Assembly (NCBI RefSeq): GCF_002878395.1
Contig: NC_061122.1
Span: forward strand, 74,061,458 to 74,125,457
DNA length: 64,000 nt
Direction of reading: 5' to 3'
Source: Capsicum annuum
Taxonomy: Eukaryota > Streptophyta > Magnoliopsida > Solanales > Solanaceae
The translations under genes and the position numbers were made by a program. Each line of letters starts with the position of its first letter. Position 1 is the first letter of the stretch. Shown here in pieces: positions 35,144-46,189 of this stretch. The notes beneath the pieces were generated by a model. It ran no database searches. It saw nothing but the letters and a program-made list of their open reading frames with translations, and had not been told where the DNA came from.

Positions 35144-37400
35144 TCTATTCATTTTTCAGTTGCATGCATATTGGGCTTAAGGCCTAAAAATTTTACTAAG
35201 TGTTGGGGACTTAGTCATTTTTAAGACCCCTAAACTTTGAGGATTTTATTTTTTGTCTTCCCAAAAAGTATGTCTCGAATAAGTTTCATATTTTTCAGAC
35301 AAGGTTTGGGGCATGTTTGGATCACAGAACCAGAAGGTCCCCGCAATAAGGCCACGGCGCGGCAATAGTCTCAAACTTATGTTTACCACATCACGGAGAG
35401 AGAATTCCAAACAGCGATTAGACTGCATCGCGGTGACATAATTGCATCCAGTTTTTTATTTAAATGGTTGAGGGCCAATTGGATCGTTAACCCTTCAACC
35501 CAATCATTCATAACACGACTTGGCCATCAGTTAAGGCTTGATTTTTCCTTTTTTCTCCAATTTTCCTCTCAAGAAAATCCTTTCCTTCCCCCAAGAATAA
35601 GAATTAAATTTATTTCTCCCCAAGGAATTAATAATTCAAGTTCCCCAAGTTCAAGAACCTTCAAGAAAGCATCAAGAATAGAGTTTTTCCTTTCAAGTTA
35701 AAAACTTAAGGTATGTGGGATGTTCACTCATGGTCACTTTCACCCATGGAGCCCAAAAAACCTATTTTTAATTAAAGAATGGAGTTTTTTTTTTAATTAT
35801 TATGGTATTTTATATTTATTAAGATGGGTTTAATTCATGTTTTCATGGTAATTTTAATTCAATTTATCCTACATATGATCTCATGCAAGATTTTGAATTC
35901 CTCATGCTATGAATTTTGAGTTTCTCATGCTTTATTCAAGTGAATTCCGTGATTAATCCTAAATGTATGATTCTTAGCAAGCATTCCCATGTTTAAATTC
36001 ATTTTCTCCACTTGATTGGTGGAATGTCTATGCTTATGGGTTTTGAACCATGATCATTCACTATAGTTTTTAAGCTTGTTATTACATTTAGTGATCATTC
36101 AGTGCTGGTGGGTTATGAATACCCAATACCTAAGTATTTTTACGTGAATTCTGGTCATTTCAGTAATGATTCAGTTAAACCATGAATTCTACTATGTACT
36201 CAGTTGATGTAATCATGATAAGCACTATAAGTTATGAAATCATGTTTAGTCAAGTTTAGTTTAGTTCAGTTCCAGTGTCAGTTCAGTTGGGAGTAGGATT
36301 TAGCACCGAGAAAACTCAAGGATTAGAGATCACCTGGCAGTAGAGGGTGTGACCCTTATTAACAATCCCCAAGTTACAAAACTATGTAACCATCGTAGGC
36401 TAGAGATGTCTACCTGCCAGTTGAAGGTTGACAAGTTATTTACCTGCTAATTGAGGGCGACACATATCTTATTAGAGAACCTACCAATTGAGGGCGACTT
36501 ATTAGTCCTTTGAGACACTAGTTTAGTGGATCCACATAGTCAGTGTTAGTACCCATGTCATGGTACTGACACCCTTCCAACTAGGGTTATAGGCTGGACC
36601 CTGATTAACTCAGATTGGGGTATGTTGGTTACATAATACTCCTACAGTATCCAGTGTATATTCAGTTCAGGTTTGCTTGACCAAAGCATAAAGATTTACA
36701 ATTATTCAATTATACAAATTTCAATCTTTTAGTTTATAGATTATTTTAGAAATATGTATATGCTTGATCTTGCATTCTCTGATTTTACAGCTTTTATGCA
36801 TCATGCTCAGTTACTTCATGTTGTATAGATAGTCTTTATCTCATGTGGACAGTAGCCCATGTATTTCACCTAGACCTTATCTCATATACTCGTATATTCA
36901 AAGTACTTACCTCATACTCTTCTTTGCACAATGATTTCTTTTATCATAGGTTAGGAGGCTTAGTTTTCCCACCGCAGTTAGATAGTCAGTGTTACTTAGC
37001 AGCTACAGTGGTGAGTCCTTATCTATCAAGGATATATTTTCTCTCCTTCAGTACTTCAGTATTACATAATGTTTAGTCAGATGGAGTTAGTTGGGGGATT
37101 TTCCCATCAACTTTTCAGTTAGTTAGAGGGTTTTTAGATAATCAGATAGTCAGTTAGACAGTTATCCAGTTTATTAGTCTTCTCAGTATTATCAATTATT
37201 TTGAGTTGATGATTAAATTTAAGTATTTAAGTAAATACTTCAGACTTGTTATTAAACCATATTTTCAGTATTCAGATTTTTATTACTTTAGTAGCTTATC
37301 TTTCATACGTATGATTATTATTATATTCAGTTGTCATAACAGGTACCAGCTTATTCGTTAGCTTGTGGTCACTTATGACCGCAACATCGTTCTCACAACA
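35144..37400 (+). repeat. 5' LTR of chromovirus D
   Basis: It matches 42606-44847 along its length. The repeated cctgccagttgaggg-type module is at 36331-36500 and the 'acacccttccaact' block at 36568-36581. The ORFs inside (for example at 36843) are not genes. Confidence 0.88.
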
Positions 37401-37405
37401 AAACT

Positions 37406-37418
37406 TGGTATCAGAGCC
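37406..37418 (+). other. Primer binding site, tRNA-iMet type
   Basis: tggtatcagagcc, five bases after the LTR, matches the complement of the plant initiator tRNA-Met 3' end. It is the standard primer of this chromovirus group. Confidence 0.9.
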
Positions 37419-37569
37419 TAAGGTTTTAAAGTGTCCTAGGGTGTCTGAAATTCGCGTTGAGTAGATTATTATGCATGGGTCTGAAGCACGCCATACTTAT
37501 GGATAAGAGACTACGAGATGTTTTCAGAAAAGTTTCCATTCTTTTAGTATTTATATCGTGAGAATAAGC

Positions 37570-38836
37570 ATGACATCTATTTAAACTCTATTTCTGACTC
37601 ATCCTTCATTCCGTGCACAAACCATACCTCCTAAAAATAATAACAAAAGAGGGAGTGGGGACCAGCCAATACCTCTACCTGTTCAGGAAGATCCCTTGAA
37701 TGAACATGTCTCTCACGCTGAGTTTAAAGCTACTTTTACTACTTTAGCCCATTCAGTAGCTTCTTAGAACAATCAATGAGTTGTTTTTCTAGCCAATCCA
37801 GTGGAAAATACAGCTACAGCTAGGATTTAGGACTTTACCCAAATGAATCCCCTTTTGTTTTCAGGATCCAAGTCTAAAGAGGATCCACAAGAGTGATATG
37901 GTTTAGAAGGAGATAAAGATTATGGGCATCACTTTGACTAAGAGTGTAGAGTTGGCTATATATTAGTTGCAGGATATAGATAACACCTAGTTTAAGTAGT
38001 GAAAGGAGGACCATGGTGTTGATACAGGGCCTGTTGAGTGGGAGGAATTTGCCACGACTTTTCTAGATAGGTTTTTTCCATTAGCATTGAGGGAGGCTAA
38101 GATTTAGAAGTTCATTAATTTGAAGCATACAGTATGAGTGTGAAGGAGTACTCACTTAAGTTTACTCAGTTAGCGAGGTATGCACCTAATGTGGTTACAA
38201 ATAATAGGTCAAGAATAAGTAAGTTTGTGTCTAGTGTAGTTGATAGTATGGTTAAGGATTGTAGGACTTCTATGTTGATTAACGAGATGGACTTATCTAT
38301 ATTTATGGTTCATGCTCAGTAGATTGAGAATAAGAATCTTAAAGAGAAAGAGAAAGAGATAATAAGAAGGCCAGAACAGGTAGTTTTAACTTTTCTCAGC
38401 CAAGGTTAGAAGGTGGTAACCGTTCTCAGTTTTGTCAAAAATTTTCAGCCCCTACTACATCTTTAGCTAGTGCGCCAGTGCCTATATTTAAGCAAGATAG
38501 TCAGGATAGGGCGTAAGGCTCTTAGTCTCAGGTTAGTTTGAATAGTGGTCGTACTAATCCATTCTGCGTGAAATATGGTATATCATTAAGGTATGCGTAG
38601 AGCTGACACTGATATGTGTTTTGGATGTGGCAAGCTAGGCCACAGAGTTAGAGATTTCCTAAAGACTGGTCAGCAGGGGCAGTCCAATCATTCTCCAATT
38701 CTAGTTAGTCACCTAAATCAACAGGGTACCACTTCTAGTGTAATAAATGGGCAGCGTCAGAATAGGTTGTATGCCCTCCAGACCCGGAATGATCAGGAAA
38801 GTTATCCTAACATAGCTATGGGTACATTTCAGGTCT
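37570..38836 (+). pseudogene. Chromovirus D gag
   Basis: An ATG at 37570 is followed by an early stop, but the reading continues with HVSHAEFKATFTTLAHSVAS at about 37706-37765 (similar in order and content to gag of A and C). Frame 38134-38322 is YSLKFTQLARYAPNVVTNN to MLINEMDLSIFMVHAQ. The zinc knuckle at 38617-38660 reads CFGCGKLGHRVRDF: Cys-Cys-His are kept and the last Cys is Phe. At least four stops are present. Confidence 0.8.
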
Positions 38837-39186
38837 TTTATCTCCATGTTTATGCTTTATTATACCCTGGAGCTTCACTCTCTTTTGTAACCTCCTATTT
38901 AGCAATCGATTTTGGTGTCAGTCCCGAATATTTAGCAGAACCTTTCTCAGTGTTTATTCCAATGGGTAAATCTAATATAGCCAGACAGTTATACAGAAAT
39001 AGCTCGGTCACAGTACCTTAGAAAATCACCTCTGTTGATTTTATGGAGTTAGAGATGACTGATTCTGATGTCATTCTCGGCATGGATTAGCTCCACTCAT
39101 GTTATACCTCAATTTATTTTAGAAATAGAGCTATTTAGTTTCAGTTTCCTAATTATCCAGTCATCGAATGGAGGGATAGAACCTCT
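38837..39186 (+). pseudogene. Chromovirus D protease
   Basis: Frame 38593-39021 extends from the zinc knuckle into protease. The active site reads HVYALLYPGASLSFVTS, with Tyr where the family has the catalytic Asp. FGVSPEYLAEPFSVFIPMGK follows. A stop falls at 39019-39021. Further on, a TAG interrupts the MD-LHS segment at 39088-39090, where family members have Trp. Confidence 0.8.
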
Positions 39187-40060
39187 GTGCTAAGGGGTCA
39201 GATTGTTTCTTATCTTCAGGAAAGAAAAATTATATCTAAAGGGTGTGTTTATAATATTGTTCGAGCCAAGGACTCTAGTTCTAAGACTCCAAGTCTCGAG
39301 TCCATTTTAGTAGTGAGGGAATTTATAGATGTGTTCCTTGAAGACCTTTCTAGAGTTCCTCCTGAAAAGAAAATTGACTTCAGAATAGATCTCCTTCCAG
39401 ATACCCAACCTATCTCTATTCCACCCTATATAATGTCTCCAACTAAGCTTAGGGAATTGAAAGAATAGGTAAAATATCTCTTAGATAAGGGATTCACCAG
39501 GCCTAGTATTTCCTCATGGAGAGCTCCAGTCTTGTTGGTGTATAAGAAAGACAGTTCTTTCAGAATATGCATCGATTATCATCAGTTGAACAAAGTCACA
39601 ATCAAGAATAAGTATCTACTCCCCAAGATTGATGAATTATTCTACTAACTTCATGGTTCCAGTTACTTCTCTAATATAAACCTTAGATCCAGCTATCATC
39701 AGCTTAGAGTCAGAGAATGTGACATTCTAAAGACAGCTTTCAAAACTCGGTATAGTCACTTCAAATTTCTAGTTATGTATTTTGGACTAACGAATGCCCC
39801 TGCATCTTTCAATGACTTAATGAATAGAGTGTTCAAGAAGTACTTGGACATGTTCATCATAGTTTTCATTGATGATACTTTCGTCTATTTCCTTAGTGAA
39901 AATAATCATGCAGACCATCTAAGAATTGTATTGCAAACCCTTATAACTCAATAGTTGTTCGCCAAGTTTAGTAAGTATGAGTTTTAGATAAGATTAGTAG
40001 CTTTCTTTGGACATATTATCTCTGGTGATGGCATCTAAATTGACCCTCAAAAGATCGAAC
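39187..40060 (+). pseudogene. Chromovirus D reverse transcriptase
   Basis: Frame 39187-39468 holds the linker and RT start (IDVFLEDLSRVPPEKKIDFR, then PPYIMSPTKLRELKE) and stops at a TAG where Gln is usual. Beyond it, [36 protein letters not shown] and [20 protein letters not shown] can be read. The loop [13 protein letters not shown] at about 39856-39894 keeps the catalytic Asp pair. Additional stops occur in the thumb region, for example at the EF-IR segment near 39985. Confidence 0.85.
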
Positions 40061-40640
40061 TAGTGAGAAATTAGCCCATACCTATCTCTCCATCAAATAT
40101 CAGGAGTTTCTTAGGTTTGGTTGGCTATTACATATGGTTTGTTGAATGGTTTTCTTCTATTGCATCTCCTATTTCTCGATTGACTTATAATAAGGTCAAA
40201 TTTTAGTGGTCAGATTCATATGAGAAGGTTTTCAGGAGTTGAAGACTCGACTTACTTCATCCCCTGTCTTGACTTTGCCAGATGGTTCAGATGGGTTTGT
40301 AGTTTACTGTGATGCTTCTAGAGTTGGCCTTGGTTGTGTATTGATGTAGAGAGGGAACGTCATAGCCTATCCTTCTATACAACATAAACCTTATAAGTAG
40401 AATTATCCTATCCATGATCTTGAGTTGGCAGTCATTGTTTTTTCCTTAAAAATTTGGAGGCGTTATCTATTTAAGGTTGATGTTGATGTGTTCACGAATA
40501 ACAAAAGTTTACAGTATGTGTTCACGCAGAAAGATTTGAATCTTCATCACAAAAGGTACTTGAGTTGTTGAAAGATTATGATATGAGTGTTTTGTATTAT
40601 CCGAGCAAGGCCAATGTAGTGGAAGATGCCCTTAGTAGAT
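40061..40640 (+). pseudogene. Chromovirus D RNase H
   Basis: Readable pieces are FVVYCDASRVGLGCVLM (first catalytic Asp kept), HDLELAVIVFSLKIWRRYLF (Glu kept) and DVFTNNKSLQYVFTQKDLNL, where the Asp of the usual FTDHKS is Asn. The end KDYDMSVLYYPSKANVVEDA then LSRLS is open. TAG stops fall after VLM, after HKPYK and elsewhere, and a one-base shift occurs near 40236. Confidence 0.8.
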
Positions 40641-41130
40641 TATCTATTCGTAGTGTTTCTTGTGTTGAGAAGGATAAGAAGAAGTTTGTTTGGAAGGTTC
40701 ATCATCTCTTAGTCTGGGAGGTTCATCAGCTTGCAAGATTACGTGTTCAGCTAGTTGATTCAGTTGAAGGTAGTGTATGGGTTCATAATGGTTTGGAATC
40801 TTCATTAGTTGTTAAAGTAAAGGAAAAGCAAGATAGGGATCCTAGTCTGATTAAGTTGAAGGAATCGGCCAGAGATCAGAAAATAGAGGTTTTCTCCCAA
40901 GGGGGAGATGGTGTGTTGCATTGCCAGGGTAGATTATGTGTTACATGTGTTGATGATTTGAGGCAGGGAATTTTTGCAAAAGTGCATGGTGCAAGATATT
41001 CCATTCATCTAGGAGCCACCAAGATGTATCGTGACTTGCAGGAAATCTATTTGTTGAATGGTATGAAGAAGGATATTGTAGAGTTTGTGGCTAAGTGTTC
41101 AAATTATAAGCAGGTTAAAGTTTAGCACCA
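40641..41130 (+). pseudogene. Chromovirus D integrase zinc-binding region
   Basis: This is part of the 186-codon open frame 40565-41125. The second half carries HGARYSIHLGATKMYRDLQE and VEFVAKCSNYKQVKV. The two His and first Cys positions of the HHCC finger are present; the second Cys of the family's C-x2-C is Tyr here (CSNY). It ends at a TAG. Confidence 0.8.
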
Positions 41131-41800
41131 GAGGCCTAGTGGTACATTATAGGAGTTCAGCATCCCTACTTGGAAGTAAGAAGTAGTGAACATGGATTTT
41201 ATGACGGGTTTGACTCATACTTGTCATCAACATAATTCGATATGGGTTTTTGTAGATAGAATAACTAAATCAACGCATGTAATATTAGTTCATACTTCGT
41301 ACTCAGCTAAGGATTATGTCAGGCTTTATATCAAAGAGTTGGTTAAGTTGCATGGAATGACTAAATCAACTTATTTCTTGTCAATTCATACTTCGTACTC
41401 AGCTGAGGATTATGGTAGGCTTTGTATCAGAGAGTTGGTTAAGTTGTATGGAGTTCCATTGTCTATTATTTGAGATAGAGGTACTCAATTTACCTCTCTC
41501 TTTTGAAAAACTTTTCAGAAGGGCCTTGGTACCGAAGTTTATCTCAGTATAACTTTTCATCCTCAGATAGATGGTCAGGTAAAGAGGAGTATTCAGACCT
41601 TAGAAGATATGTTGAGAGCATGTGTTATTGATTTTAAATATAATTGGGATGACCACTTACCTTTGATTGAGTTTGCTTATAATAACATCTAACACTCTAA
41701 TATTTAGATGGCTCTATTTGAGGCTCTCTATAGGAGGAGGTGTAGGTCTCTTATTGGTTGGTTTGAAGTAGGTGAGGCCACATTGATAGGGTCAGATTTA
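41131..41800 (+). pseudogene. Chromovirus D integrase core with internal duplication
   Basis: Frame 41186-41473 starts MNMDFMTGLTH with the first catalytic Asp region and IWVFVDRITKST. It then repeats a 32-residue block (TKST...VKLHGM, TKST...VKLYGV) encoded by 41264-41359 and 41360-41455. After a TGA the second Asp motif, DRGTQFTS, is at 41476-41499. The third catalytic position, normally Glu in a Q-x-E-R motif, reads QVKRSIQTLEDML (about 41577-41615), so Glu is Lys. The enzyme is inactive on two counts. Confidence 0.85.
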
Positions 41801-42345
41801 GTATTTGATATGATAAATAAAGTTTAGTTGATTGGGGAGAGATTTAAGACAGCTAAAAGCCATCAAAAATCTTATCTAAATATGAGAAGAAGAGACCTTG
41901 AGTTTGATGTTGGTGAATTAGTCTATTTGAAAATCTCACCCATGAAGGGAGTGAAAAGATTTGGCAAGAAGGGAAACTTAGTACCCAATATATTGGTCCT
42001 TATAGAATCTTGAACTATTTTGGGAAGGTAGCTTATGAGCTAGAGTTGCCTACAGATTTAGCATCAATGCATCCGGTATTTCATGTTTCTTTGTTAAAGA
42101 AATATATTGGTGATTCAGCTGTTGTTATTCCTTTAGAAAGTGTAGGTGTTTAGGATAGACTTTATTTTGAAGAAGTCCCAGTTGAGATCCTAAACCATCG
42201 GATTAGTAGGCTAGGATACAAAGAAGTTTCTTTGGTTAAAGTTCTATGGCAGAATCAGTCCGTTGAGGGAGCCACTTAGGAAGCAGAAGAAGATATATGT
42301 ACCAAGTACCCTCATCTTTTCTCCACAAACTCAAACTCATCTTGA
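41801..42345 (+). pseudogene. Chromovirus D integrase C-terminus and chromodomain-like tail
   Basis: Frame 41828-42013 contains FKTAKSHQKSYLNMRRRDLE, FDVGELVYLKISPMKGVKRF and GKKG, the DNA-binding region seen also in B. Beyond a frame change, MHPVFHVSLLKKYIGDS-type sequence (42067-42115) and VEILNHRI-type sequence lead to the tail. A TAG replaces the Trp of the usual EGATWEAE motif (about 42280), and the sequence ends near 42345. Confidence 0.75.
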
Positions 42346-42565
42346 GGTACCAATTTTCCTTAGATTGACTCTTTCCCATTCTCAATTCCATCTATATAAT
42401 CATTTTCACGTCATTTTATGCATTTACAAAATCAGATGAGTTTATGTATCATATTTCAGACTCAGTTATGTATTCATGTTCCCATTCATGCATGTTCAGT
42501 ATATGATCTCAGTTGCCTTAGTACAGTACTCTCAATCTAGCCAGTCTCATTCGAGGATGGATGCT

Positions 42566-42581
42566 CCCAAAGGGAAGATAT
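42566..42581 (+). other. Polypurine tract of chromovirus D
   Basis: cccaaagggaagatat directly precedes the 3' LTR start. It follows a 'cattcgaggatg' block that is also found, inverted, beside the polypurine tracts of B and C. Confidence 0.75.
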
Positions 42582-44847
42582 TATAATACCCCATACTATT
42601 TTTAGCTCTGTTCAGCCTTCAGTTGCATGCATAAGGGGCTTAAGGCCTGAAAATTTCACGAAGTATTGGGGACTTAATCATTTTCAAGACCCCTAAACGT
42701 TGATGATTTTATTTTTGGTCTTCCCTACTCTAAGATGTTAGTTTTTTTAGTTGATTCATGTTCAGGGATGTAAGAAGTAAGTCTCAGAGAATTTTTGAAT
42801 TTTTTGAACAAGGTTTGGGGCATATTTGGATCACAAAACTAAAGGGTCACCGCGATAAGGTCACGGTGCAGTGATAGTCCCAAACTCATGTTTATCGCGT
42901 CGCAGTGAGGGAATTCCATGACCGTGATTAGACCGTGTCATGTGACGTAGTTGTGTCCAGTTTTTGATTTAAATAGTTGAGGGAAAATTGGGTCATTTCC
43001 CCCTCAACCTAATCGTTCATAACATGACTTGGGCATCAGTTAGGGCATAATTTAGCTCTTCTTCTCCAATTTTCCTCTCAATAAAACCCTCTCCTTCCCC
43101 CAAGAACGAAAATTCAATTCCTTTGTCCCCAAGAAATTAATAATACAAGTTCCCCAAGTTTAAGAACCTTCAAGAATGCATCAAGAATAGCATTTTTCCT
43201 TTAAAGTTAAAAGCTTAAGGTATGTGGGGTGTTCTTTCATGGGTCCCTTTCACCCATGGAGCCCAAGAACCCTCTTTCCAATTAAATAATGGATTTTTCT
43301 ATTATTATGATATTTTATATTGCTTAAGATGGATTTAATTCATGTTTTCATAGTGATTTTTATTCAATTCAGCCCACATATGATCCCATGCAAGGTTTTG
43401 AATTCCTCATGCTATGAATTTTGAGTTTCTCATGCTTTATTCAAGTGACTTTCATGATTAATCCTAAATTTATAATTCTTAGTAAGCATTCTTATGTTTA
43501 AATTCATGATCTCCACTTGTTTTGGGGAATGTCTGTGTTTATGGGTTTTGAACCATGATCCTTTACCACAGTTTTTAAGCTTGTTATTATATTTGGTGAT
43601 CATTCAGTGCTGGTAGGTTATGAATACCCGATACCTAAGTGTTTTTACATGAATTCAGATTATTTCATTAATGATTTAGTTAAACTATGAATTCTATTAT
43701 TTACTCAGTTGATTTAATCATGACGAGCACTATAAGTTAACTCAAGGATGAGGACTCACCTGACAATAGAAGGTGTGACCCTTATTAACAATCCCCGAGT
43801 TACAAAACTACCTAGCCATCGTAGGCTAGAGATTTCTACCTGCCAGTTGACGGTTGACAAGGTGATTACCTGCCAATTAAGGGTGACACGTATCTTATTA
43901 GATCACCTGATAGTTGAGGGTGACTTATTAGTCCTTTTGGACACCATTTTACTAGATCCACACAACCAGTGTTAGTACCTGTGGCACGGTACTGATACCC
44001 TTCCAACTAGGGTTACAAGTTAGATCCCGATTAGCTCAGATTGGGGAATGCCGATTACATGATACCTCCCACAGTCTCAGTATAGTATCCAATGTATATT
44101 CAGTTCAGGTTTCCTTAACCAAACCATACAGATTTACAGTTATTCTGTCAGACAAATTTAAATCTTTCAATTTACAAATTATTTTAGAAATATGTATATG
44201 CTTAGTCTTGTATTCTCGGATATTATAGTTTTCATGCATTCATGCTTAGTTATTTCATATTGTTCAATTAGTCCTTATCTCATGTGCACAGTACCACATG
44301 TATTTAATCCAAACCTTATCTCATATACTAGTACATTCAAAGTACTAACCACATACTCTTCTTTACGCTATGATGTCTTATATCATGGGTTCGAAGGCTT
44401 AGTTTCCCAACCCCAGTTAGACAGCCAACATATCCAGCAGCTGCAGTGGTGAGTCCTCATCCATCAAGGACATATTATATCTCCTTCAATACTTTAGTAT
44501 TACATAATGTTAAGTCAGTCAGAGTTAGTCTCCTCAGTCAGTTAGAGGATTTTTAGACAATCAAACAATCAGTTAGACACTTATCCAGTTTTTTAGTCTT
44601 CTTGGTATTATCAGTTGTTTTGAGTTGACGGTTATATTTCAGTATTTTATTAGATGTTTCAGACTTGTGGTTAAACCACATTTTCTGTATTCATATTTGT
44701 ATTACTTCAGTAGTTTATCTTCAGCACAGGTGTATGATTATTATTTTATTCAGTGCTCGCAGCAAGTATCGACTCATGGATTAGCTTGTGGTCACTTGTG
44801 ACCGTAAGCATCATTTTCATGGCTAGCAGTAGCCTCGGGTCGTGACA
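42582..44847 (+). repeat. 3' LTR of chromovirus D
   Basis: It starts tataatacccc (a decayed tgtaatacccc) and ends gggtcgtgaca. The repeated module is at 43757-43930 and the 'acacccttccaact' block at 43997-44010. A deletion relative to the 5' LTR lies near 43738. Confidence 0.88.
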
Positions 44848-45082
44848 CCTTAACCCTAGGTTTTTCCATTGATTATTAAAACCTTAACTTTATCGCATTG
44901 TTTAGTTTATAGTTACGTATAACTTACAAACTCTTGTAGTTACGTATACACTGAACTAATCTTATTAGTGAACTAGTCTTGTATAGTTGTTAACATAAGT
45001 CTCTGTGAGATCGATACTTGGCTTGTAAAAGGCTACAATATTACTTTGTGAGACCACCTACACTTGTGTGTGTGCTAAGGCA

Positions 45083-46167
45083 TAACACTTACCTTAATAT
45101 TCCTTTTAATTTTACAAAATGTGTTGATGAATAATGTGGTGATTGTTGTTTGTGCGGGTGGTCTAATATTTGGATTTATTTTTTTGGTTCAATTAATTGA
45201 ATTGGTGCATGTGTCAAATTAGTTTGAATTGTTAGCTAATTGATAGAATACTAAAATCATCAATTTAGGGGAAGGCTTGAAAGTAAGAAAGTTGAGATGT
45301 AATTTCTTTGTTTTATATCACTCGTGCTGTTTATAGATCAATTGATAGAATACTAAAATCATCAATTTAGGGGAAGGCTTGAAAGTAAGAAAGTTGAGAT
45401 GTAATTTCTTTGTTTTATATCACTCGTGCTGTTTATAGATAAATTCAACTCAGTTGTATCATGATTATGCCATCAAATCGGGTAGGCAAATTTTAGGATT
45501 CCATCTTTATTGAATGTTTGAATGTGTGTTTGAATGGTTTTTTACTTTATTGTACGAAATTGAAATTATATTCATTTTGCCGGGGAATAACCTGAGGTCT
45601 TATGTATTCATTTGCCGGGAATACCTCGAGGTCTTATATATTCATTTGCTAGGGAATTCCCCTTGAGATCTTGTATATGGCGACGTTCGTGGAGAAGACC
45701 CGGAATGTCGGGTAGAGTGTAGTCTAGGATTAGCTTAGATAAATAGGTTTATATTTTCATATTTTTTTCATTTTTGGGATTGTATAATTCGGACTGGAGA
45801 TTATTTTTGTTTTGAATTTTTGTTTTGTTTATTTTATGTACCTTGTTGGTTTATTCACGTCATAGCTTCAGATTAGTCGATACAAGTCAAAGAAGCGACC
45901 ACATTTTATTCACAAGATCGAGGGGTGCCTCAGTCAACAGAATTCCTTAACTGGAATATTTGTTCGCAGATCAGTATTAAAAGTCAAAACCATTTTTTGA
46001 AAAGTAATTTTAAAAGTGACTTGACACACCATATTTATGTCAAGTGTCGACTCTGAGTTTAAATGCAAAAATCCTTTTTCGAAACATATTTTCTTGTCAC
46101 TTTAATAAATAAAAATCCTTTTGAATTTAAAATCAATAATAATTTTTTGTTAAAAAAGGGTGTGACA
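45083..46167 (+). repeat. Tat/Ogre-like LTR fragment
   Basis: No gene is seen. The right part has 'gatcgaggggtgcctcagtcaacagaa' style sequence (45918-45945), a 'caagtgtcgactctgag' stretch (46040-46057) and an end 'aagggtgtgaca' (46156-46167). These resemble the 3' part of Tat/Ogre LTRs. Three tandem 'attcatttgccggg...gaggtctt' units lie at 45572-45677. The left edge is unknown and no tRNA-Arg-type primer site follows, so it is a fragment. Confidence 0.45.
45238..45441. repeat. 102-bp tandem duplication
   Basis: Two adjacent copies, 45238-45339 and 45340-45441, appear identical by eye except at the outer edges. They start at aattgatagaatac and end at gtttatagat. Confidence 0.95.
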
Positions 46168-46189
46168 GTTAACAGAATTAACTATAGAG

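Larger units (their letters stand above)
35144..44847 (+). mobile_element. Chromovirus D (Del/Tekay-like Ty3/gypsy), plus strand
   Basis: Order: 5' LTR (35144-37400), tRNA-iMet primer site (37406), gag, protease, RT, RNase H, integrase with chromodomain-like tail, polypurine tract, 3' LTR (42582-44847). Insertion into an Athila-type LTR is shown by cttaac at 35138-35143 and 44849-44854. The 5' LTR lacks about the first 25 bases seen in the 3' LTR. Every gene carries several stops, many of them TAG where Trp or Gln is expected. Confidence 0.9.
34548..45082 (+). repeat. Athila-type LTR (5'-truncated), split by chromovirus D
   Basis: Bases 34548-35142 and 44849-45082 together give one LTR related to the Athila LTRs at 4819 and 30958: shared words are 'gtattcaa', 'gttaaggccatgaacatg' (34679-34697), 'gattagaggttcagaagaccg' (35026-35046), 'agtgaactag' (44960-44970), 'attactttgtgag' (45040-45053) and the end 'ctaaggca' (45075-45082). 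Its 5' third is missing and no interior follows, so it is a solo or fragmentary LTR. The duplicated 'cttaac' marks where D entered. Confidence 0.75.

Noticed and set aside
36843..37076. ORF of 77 codons, and a similar one at 44192-44452
   Set aside because: They occupy corresponding positions in the two LTRs of D. The similarity reflects the LTR duplication, not a conserved protein.
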